Origin: Solen grandis
Taxonomy: Eukaryota > Mollusca > Bivalvia > Adapedonta > Solenidae
Assembly: GCA_021229015.1 (NCBI GenBank)
Contig: CM037790.1
Span: 51,530,997 to 51,594,996, forward strand
DNA length: 64,000 nt
Direction: 5' to 3'
The notes under the pieces are model-generated. The model was not told where the DNA came from. It ran no database searches and saw nothing but the letters and a program-made list of their open reading frames with translations. The translations under genes and the position numbers were made by a program. Position 1 is the stretch's first letter. Every line of letters starts with the position of its first letter. This document shows, piece after piece, positions 56,336-64,000 of the stretch.

Positions 56336-58618
56336 AATTACCTCTTTTTTATAAAGCTAAATAAACTGTGTCCTACATTTGTAAAACAACCAATAAAGGT
56401 TAACATCATCCCGGCCGTGGTATACATTTAGCCAAGGAACAACAATGCCAAAACATTTTGAAACCTAGCCAGTAATTTGGAAAATATTTTTTAAAATTTT
56501 CACTTTAGACATATAAAACTAGTTCTGCCCCTGGGGGCCATGTTTTTACACGGATCCAAATAATATGAACAATCTTGGTAGACACTCAGCTAAAAGACAT
56601 TTGTGCCAAAACATTTTGAAATCTGGCCAGTAGTTTTGGAAAAGAAGATTTTTAAAGTTTTTCAACTCCGTTGCCATGGCAACCATCATATACATAGATA
56701 TTCTCTTTGTGTTTCCATTAGTGTACATGCTGTATATATTCTTACATCATTTCCAAATGCTGTTTTACCCATATAACTTCAACTACTGCTACTGATGATG
56801 ATAGCAATGCATTACGCGCTATTTGTGATAACTCTTATGTATTATAATTAGATAATTTACATTGTCCAATCTCTAATACATGTAAAATGTAATACTCGAT
56901 AACACACCACCAATATACGTCTTTGACTTCGATGTTCTATCAGAGAGAGAGAGAGAGAGACAGAGAGAGAGAAATGTGTGTTTATGACGCGCCTACAGGT
57001 AAAGTACGGTCTATCAAACACAAAATTACATGTACATACGCTTTGAGCTATAGAATACACACACGATTTACGATTTAACAAGGTACAGCTTATTGGACAT
57101 AGTCTGACCAGTTTTTACCCGATCTTCAAAAACCGCACATCGTTAGAAGGATTGAAAATTAATCTTACTTTCTATTTCTTAAGGTGATATTGATTAGTGA
57201 TGAACTTTCGAGATAAACGTATGGCCAATACACTGAGAACTATACACACTCCCAGTTCACCAGTACAGGTAGACCAGCATTAGACTGCAGGAAAGTCACT
57301 TGACCGCGAGTTGTTTACATCATCCCAGCTACGCTGTGGTCAAATGGCCAATAATACACTGAGAAATATACACACCCCAGTACAGGTAAGATAAGCGTTG
57401 GACTGAAATATTTTAAAAATTGGGCTTTCGCTACGTATGGGAAATCTAACATAACTCGACCATTTTTTACCCGATCTTCAAAAACTGCATATCGTTAGAA
57501 AGGTAAATAAACATTCTATAAATCTGATAATAAAATTATAATGATATGTGATTAACCTCTGAGATAAATGCAGAAAACCACTGTGTGTACCTATAATTGA
57601 GTTTTTTCATAATTATTTTTTTCATTTGATGTCTGACTTTTAAAATTTTGGTACCGTTAGAAAGGTCTCTTAAAGCATAACATTTTATACCCGTTATGTC
57701 TCGATAGAATATTTACCGTTTTTGAGCTATATGAGGTCAAAGAAAAAATCGATATTGCTGATATGACCTTGACCTTTACTACCTTTTATTATTTTAAAGT
57801 ATAAGCTGATTAAGAACATCATACTGCACATTCAGTGAAAATTTCATGAAAATCGAACAAGAAATAAATACAGGAGAACGAAAAAACATGAAAAAATGAC
57901 GAAAAATGAAATATTTTAAAAACTTGAAATTTTTATTTTTTCCGTATTCAGTGATCTTTGAACGCCTCTAGCGGATAAACGGTGCATTTCCTGAAATTGC
58001 CACACTATATATTTTGTGCGGCTAGGTCTTGCGAATCTGTTTAAACAAACAAAATTCTTCTATCTTATCAAAGTCGGCCATATTTCTGTTTAAAGGGACC
58101 TACCATATTTTCTCTTAAAAAACGCGTTATTTCCAAGATTCGAACTTTGGTCCCCTCCTGAACAGGAAATGATATCTTTTTTGAACTTCTAGACCTATAT
58201 ATATTGTTGGGGTGCCAATAAGGAACAGAATAAAAAAAACCGTATCTAAATCCGACTTTGGATTTTGGAGATTTTTCAATACAATCAATTACATAATAAA
58301 CGCCACCTAGCGGCACAATGGGAGACAAATCTGAAAAAATGGCTCCTAAGGATCTAAGTCAGGACAATGTGAATAAGTGTTAAAAATTTCATGGTCGTAG
58401 CTTAATCCTACGTTACTGTAGGCTCGGGACAAATTTTTGACAGAAGAAGAAAAATAAAAAAAAAAAAAATGACAAATAAACACAACGAGAACAATAGGTT
58501 TGAACAATAGGTTTTCGCAAAAAAAAAAAAAACACAACAACAATTTTTTTTTAAACCTTAACAAAACAAAAACAAAAAAAAAAAGTTTTCGCACTTCGCA
58601 GTTGTGCGAAAACCTAAT
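56336..58618. repeat. 2.3-kb tandem unit, copy 2
   Basis: Head and body as in copy 1, but GGCAACC joins directly to ATCATATAC, lacking the 1.24 kb. Near identical to copy 1 by eye, including the exact (GA)n interruption pattern. Offset from copy 1 body is 2316 bp. Confidence 0.92.
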
Positions 58619-60813
58619 TATATGAAATTGTACCTCTTTTTTATAAAGCTAAATAAACTGTGTCCTACATTTGTAAAACAACCAATAAAGGTTAACATCA
58701 TCCCGGCCGTGGTATACATTTAGCCAAGGAACAACAATGCCAAAACATTTTGAAACCTAGCCAGTAATTTGGAAAATATTTTTTAAAATTTTCACTTTAG
58801 ACATATAAAACTAGTTCTGCCCCTGGGGGCCATGTTTTTACACGGATCCAAATAATATGAACAATCTTGGTAGACACTCAGCTAAAAGACATTTGTGCCA
58901 AAACATTTTGAAATCTGGCCAGTAGTTTTGGAAAAGAAGATTTTTAAAGTTTTTCAACTCCGTTGCCATGGCAACCATCATATACATAGATATTCTCTTT
59001 GTGTTTCCATTAGTGTACATGCTGTATATATTCTTACATCATTTCCAAATGCTGTTTTACCCATATAACTTCAACTACTGCTACTGATGATGATAGCAAT
59101 GCATTACGCGCTATTTGTGATAACTCTTATGTATTATAATTAGATAATTTACATTGTCCAATCTCTAATACATGTAAAATGTAATACTCGATAACACACC
59201 ACCAATATACGTCTTTGACTTCGATGTTCTATCAGAGAGAGAGAGAGAGAGACAGAGAGAGAGAAATGTGTGTTTATGACGCGCCTACAGGTAAAGTACG
59301 GTCTATCAAACACAAAATTACATGTACATACGCTTTGAGCTATAGAATACACACACGATTTACGATTTAACAAGGTACAGCTTATTGGACATAGTCTGAC
59401 CAGTTTTTACCCGATCTTCAAAAACCGCACATCGTTAGAAGGATTGAAAATTAATCTTACATTCTATTTCTTAAGGTGATATTGATTAGTGATGAACTTT
59501 CGAGATAAACGTATGGCCAATACACTGAGAACTATACACACCCCCAGTTCACCAGTACAGGTAGACCAGCATTAGACTGGGATTCCGAGTTGTTTACATC
59601 ATCCCAGCTACGCTGTGGTCAAATGGCCAATAAACACTGAGAAATATACACACCCCAGTACAGGTAAGATAAGCGTTGGACTGAAATATTTTAAAAATTG
59701 GGCTTTCGCTACGTATGGGAAATCTAACATAACTCGACCATTTTTTACCCGATCTTCAAAAACTGCATATCGTTAGAAAGGTAAATAAACATTCTATAAA
59801 TCTGATAATAAAATTATAATGATATGTGATCAACCTCTGAGATAAATGCAGAAAACCACTGTGTGTACCTATAATTGAGTTTTTTCATAATTATTTTTTT
59901 CATTTGATGTCTGACTTTTAAAATTTTGGTACCGTTAGAAAGGTCTCTTAAAGCATAACATTTTATACCCGTTATGTCTCGATAGAATATTTACCGTTTT
60001 TGAGCTATATGAGGTCAAAGAAAAAATCGATATTGCTGATATGACCTTGACCTTTACTACCTTTTATTATTTTAAAGTATAAGCTGATTAAGAACATCAT
60101 ACTGCACATTCAGTGAAAATTTCATGAAAATCGAACAAGAAATAAATACAGGAGAACGAAAAAAACATGAAAAAATGACGAAAAATGAAATATTTTAAAA
60201 ACTTGAAATTTTTATTTTTTCCGTATTCAGTGATCTTTGAACGCCTCTAGCGGATAAACGGTGCATTTCCTGAAATTGCCACACTATATATTTTGTGCGG
60301 CTAGGTCTTGCGAATCTGTTTAAACAAACAAAATTCTTCTATCTTATCAAAGTCGGCCAATATTTCTGTTTAAAGGGACCTACCATATTTTCTCTTAAAA
60401 AACGCGTTATTTCCAAGATTCGAACTTTGGTCCCCTCCTGAACAGGAAATGATATCTTTTTTGAACTTCTAGACCTATATATTTTGTTGGGGTGCCAATA
60501 AGGAACAGAATAAAAAAAACCGTATCTAAATCCGACTTTGGATTTTGGAGATTTTTCAATACAATCAATTACATAATAAACGCCACCTAGCGGCACAATG
60601 GGAGACAAATCTGAAAAAATGGCTCCTAAGGATCTAAGTCAGGACAATGTGAATAAGTGTTAAAAATTTCATGGTCGTAGCTTAATCCTACGTTACTGTA
60701 GGCTCGGGACAAATTTTTGACAGAAGAAGAAAAATAAAAAAAAAAAAAATGACAAATAAACACAACGAGAACAATAGGTTTTCGCACTTCGCAGTTGTGC
60801 GAAAACCTAATTA
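58619..60813. repeat. 2.3-kb tandem unit, copy 3
   Basis: Same internal junction as copy 2 (offset 2292). Private differences include a deletion near 59578 and TTACATTC for TTACTTTC at about 59457. Ends in one hairpin (60776-60808) followed by AATTA and unique sequence. Confidence 0.92.
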
Positions 60814-60977
60814 CAAGTCAGGATTCATAGGCCAACCTGAACGCATATCAGGGTCAACTCCAAAACAACCAATCATATGGTAAGAGATATTATCCAATCA
60901 AATTGTACCCTCTGGACTAATTAGAAAACAAGGACCAATCACAAGCCAAGAGAAATAGACCAATCAGTAATACTTAC
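60814..60977. other. Intron sequence next to the myosin exon
   Basis: Contains several ACCAATCA-type short repeats, also seen at 52550-52640, just before the first 2.3-kb unit. The triplicated block therefore seems inserted in one original AACCAATCA-rich stretch. Confidence 0.4.
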
Positions 60978-61093
60978 ATATGGGGTGGTAGCTCATAGAT
61001 GTTCCTGCTGCGGTACTCCTCAATAATGTCCGCAGTGTAGAGAGGCAACTTCTTATATGGGTTTACAGACACGACTACTGTGCCGATGTAAGT
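60978..61093 (-). CDS. Single exon of a class I-like unconventional myosin motor domain
   Basis: On the minus strand this reads as an exon with acceptor ATATTGCAG and donor AT|GTAAGTA. It codes 38 residues plus two bases: [20 protein letters not shown], then [11 protein letters not shown] and IYELPPH. This is the N-terminal part of a myosin head, just before the P-loop. The pattern TYIG.V.VSVNPY..LP.Y followed by EEYR.RN.YEL.PH is closest to class I (Myo1b-like) heads from memory of the family; other unconventional classes are possible. The product would be an actin-based motor. No neighbouring exon was recognised: the P-loop exon (GESGAGKT) should lie at lower coordinates and was not seen down to the calpain gene, implying a very long intron or a missing or misassembled piece. 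Confidence 0.85.
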
Positions 61094-62956
61094 CTGCAAT
61101 ATAAAGCAATGTAACCATGGTCACCAAAGTGTTCAGTCTTTAAAATTGATATTTTGTATGACTTTACTCAAATCCCTATACATCTGTGATATATATTGTG
61201 CAACAAAATTTCCAATCACATGCCTTCTGCATGTGACAAAAATACAATTAAACAACTCAAACCCCCAACACTTAACACTAAAATACTATCCAAATACCAT
61301 AATGGTATCAACAGTACACCATACTTTTAAAATCATTGTCACCTGGTAAAACTTTGTCATATATAAACTATATGTTGAATGTTATTTTGAGAGTATTGTA
61401 TCTTATGGATTCTTTTATGATAAGAGTGTTTTCCTGGGTGCCTGTGTTTCAATTATTAAGCTATATGCCATATGGAATCAAAAATCATCCACTGAATGTT
61501 TAACAAATCAGTCTACAGTCACTACTGCTTCAAAATTGTCGGTTATTTCAAAACAAGAGAATCAAGATGGCCCTGTGTCACTAACCTGAGTAAGATGCTT
61601 AAGGAATAAAGATGTATTAAATAATGATCCTATATAATACATACAATTATAATGCTTTTGAAATCCAACTGATAAAGTGTGAACAATATAAAAACACAAT
61701 TATCAACCAAGATTTCAAACAAACATTCTACCAAATTCCATAAAGATTGGGTAAAAAATGTAGCAAGTTCCATTCAGTTTGGGCAAAAAATAAGGCCTCT
61801 CAAAAGGCTTTTCCAAGATTGGCACTGGTGACCTACTTTTGACCTCGCGTTTCAAACTAAACAGAGATCTCTTGCAGACACACATTATGAAAGAGTTATA
61901 TGACATTTGTACAAGTGTTTACAAGGTTTCTCTAAGATTTCACTCAATTTTTCACCATATCTGACAAAATTCTGAACTCATCTGAGATATCATAAAGACA
62001 AATGTGCATGCTGGCTTTGTATAGGCATTCAAAAATGCCTTGAAGAGCCACTGCAGATTTCACTCAATTTTTCACCATATCTGACAAAATTGTGTTTAAA
62101 ACGTGGATCAAAGTCCAGTGTAGGAATGTGCTATCCCGATCGAGGGCCGGGTTTGATGGTCTGCATGGACACTGCTAATTTTCTTTGAGCAAGAAACTGT
62201 TTCACTTAACCCAGGTTTAAATGGGTACTTGAGAGGGCGGTATAATTTTCCATGGCACCATAATGTGGGCTGCCATAAGCGGGTTGAAAGACTCCTCAGG
62301 GAGTTCTACAGATAGATACTAATAGACAAATGCTCACTTAATAACATTTTAATGAATTAGGGGCTGGCTTAATAGCATTTTCATGCTATTTAGTAAAAGA
62401 TTGATATAAATGAAAACTCATGTAAAGATGCCTATATATACATAATACTACATTCATGTAATATTGTATATGTTGATTTATGACCCAACTGTCATGCCAG
62501 ACACTTTTGTTTGGCTATGCACAATTGCTACATTTTCACACTTAATATCATGATATTAAAAAAAACAGGGATCAAACCAAGGTGTATTATAGTTAACATG
62601 TTACTATAAATACAGCATATTAAAAAAAAGGGGGGGGGGGACATTCATACTGGATATTATTTGCTGACAGCTACAAGCCCAGGTGATCCTTACATGATGT
62701 TAAAACCAGTGACTAACATGTAAAAGGTCAGATTCATGACTGGAGCAGATGTCAGATTGTCTAACCTGTCAGACATAAGTTTGACCCTAAGTTTGTAAAA
62801 TAAAAAAGCATTATATATTGATGGCAAGGCTTGTATACATGTGAGAGCATGCATTTGTTTCTCTTTAATGAGCAATGACAACCTGAAACTTAATATATGA
62901 ATGATGAAATGTCAATGATCAGCAGTCATCTCTTAAACTGACCTTGATAGATATAC
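61094..62956. other. No supported exon
   Basis: The preceding myosin exon should lie on the - strand at higher coordinates; none was recognised here. Contains a repeated TTTCACTCAATTTTTCACCA block (61938 and 62057) and an A/G homopolymer near 62622-62640. Confidence 0.4.
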
Positions 62957-63521
62957 CCAAGTATTACTAACATACTCAAGTATTACCAACATACTCAAGT
63001 ATTACCAACATACTCAAGTATTACCAACATACTCAAGTATTACCAACATACTCAAGTATTACCAACATACTCAAGTATTACCAACATACTCAAGTATTGC
63101 CAACATACTCAAGTATTACCAATATACTCAAGTATTACCAACATACTCAAGTATTACCAACATACTCAAGTATTACCAACATACTCAAGTATTGCCAACA
63201 TACTCAAGTATTGCCAACATACTCAAGTATTACCAACATACTCAAGTATTACCAACATACTCAAGTATTGCCAACATACTCAAGTATTACCAACATACTC
63301 AAGTATTACCAACATACTCAAGTATTACCAACATACTCAAGTATTACCACATACTTTGAGTATTACCAACATACTCAAGTATTACCAACATACTCAAGTA
63401 TTACCAACATACTCAAGTATTACCAACATACTCAAGTATTACCAACATACTCAAGTATTGCTAACATACACAAGTATTACTAACATATTTGAGTTTTACT
63501 AACATACTCAGGTATTACCAA
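62957..63521. repeat. 19-bp minisatellite, about 30 units
   Basis: Unit AAGTATTACCAACATACTC with rare variants (TTGCC, TATAC); edges are degenerate. It stays open in one + frame because three units make 57 bases with no stop. Confidence 0.96.
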
Positions 63522-63574
63522 CTCAAAAAACTTTATTTACTCAGCACTATTCTTTCAAAATGACTGGGATATTT

Positions 63575-63670
63575 ATGTGTGCATTGGTCCAGTGGTAGTG
63601 TTCATTGACACACAGATCTGAAGGTTGCAAGTTTGATCCCTGCTGAGGTGTCAGAATTTTTCAAGACCTT
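63575..63670 (+). repeat. tRNA-derived SINE, plus strand
   Basis: TGGTCCAGTGGTAGTGTTCA is the A-box region, AGGTTGCAAGTTTGATCCCT the B-box region. Sense-strand member of the family at 11576, 20231, 24500 and 46660. Confidence 0.6.
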
Positions 63671-64000
63671 CCCATGAACACAACTGGTGCAACACGAAAA
63701 TGATTGAGATAGATCTGGGTCGAATTCCACCAACAATACTTAGCGCTTAGTAATTCTTAAATACCTAGGGGCGAGCTTCATTAGTTTTGTTTCTATAATA
63801 AAAAGTATCAAAATATTCCATTTTTTAACAGCTTAATATAGTTAGTTATTATGGCAAAAATTCATTTCAGCTTAGTCATGTTCTTGAATATTTCATAAAA
63901 CAGTAATAGTGGAATGTGTTTCTACCTTGCTTAAGAATTTAAGCATTATTAGCGTTCAGTATGGTTGGTGGAATTCGAGCCAGCATGTAAAAGATGCAAA

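Noticed and set aside
63097..63483. 128-codon open frame with 19-residue periodicity
   Set aside because: It is a translation of the 19-bp minisatellite, open only because no stop occurs in the three-unit frame; no start context or splice sites.
62957..63521. Array resembling CRISPR
   Set aside because: Units are contiguous with no unique spacers; this is a minisatellite in an animal genome.

Overview
The window looks like AT-rich, intron-rich animal DNA, most likely from a bivalve mollusc. The evidence is split genes with GT-AG introns, many tRNA-derived SINE fragments of molluscan style, and mobile elements with central tandem arrays of the kind known from bivalve genomes. Species is not determined. 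No bacterial, viral or intact transposase/reverse-transcriptase gene was recognised. Bases 26201-26300 are an N gap.

One nearly complete gene is readable on the + strand from 2731 to 23188: a calpain-type calcium-dependent cysteine protease in 12 exons, about 560 residues. It has the full Cys/His/Asn triad, a beta-sandwich (C2-like) domain III, a predicted N-myristoylation start, and no penta-EF-hand domain. The exon 4/5 junction is one base out of frame as assembled. A second gene is represented by a single exon on the - strand (60978-61093), coding part of a class I-like unconventional myosin motor domain. The two genes converge, and the roughly 37 kb between them holds no exon I can support.

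The rest is repeats. 1-2550: little recognisable. 2917-7143 (intron 1): SINE fragments, a perfect 34-bp-arm palindrome, a MITE candidate and a 23-bp minisatellite. 8-11 kb (intron 3): two TTAA-flanked hairpin MITEs, one nested in an older repeat. 15981-19902 (intron 10): a Helentron-like element with a 156-bp tandem core, split by a second Helentron-like element with a 319-bp tandem core. A shorter inverted copy of the second family is at 35724-36764. 21-26 kb: TIR elements, a 60-bp tandem repeat and the end of the calpain gene. 37584-38957: a 25/50-bp two-tier minisatellite. 40-52 kb: more TTAA MITEs and a 408-bp element with about 110-bp inverted repeats. 52770-60813: a 2.3-kb unit present three times in tandem, each copy ending in a 33-nt hairpin. 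62957-63521: a 19-bp minisatellite.

The most informative signals are the nested Helentron-like pair with a shared architecture, the seven-copy TTAA hairpin family with one copy that has lost exactly its hairpin, the tandem triplication with a shared internal deletion, and the unusual calpain.
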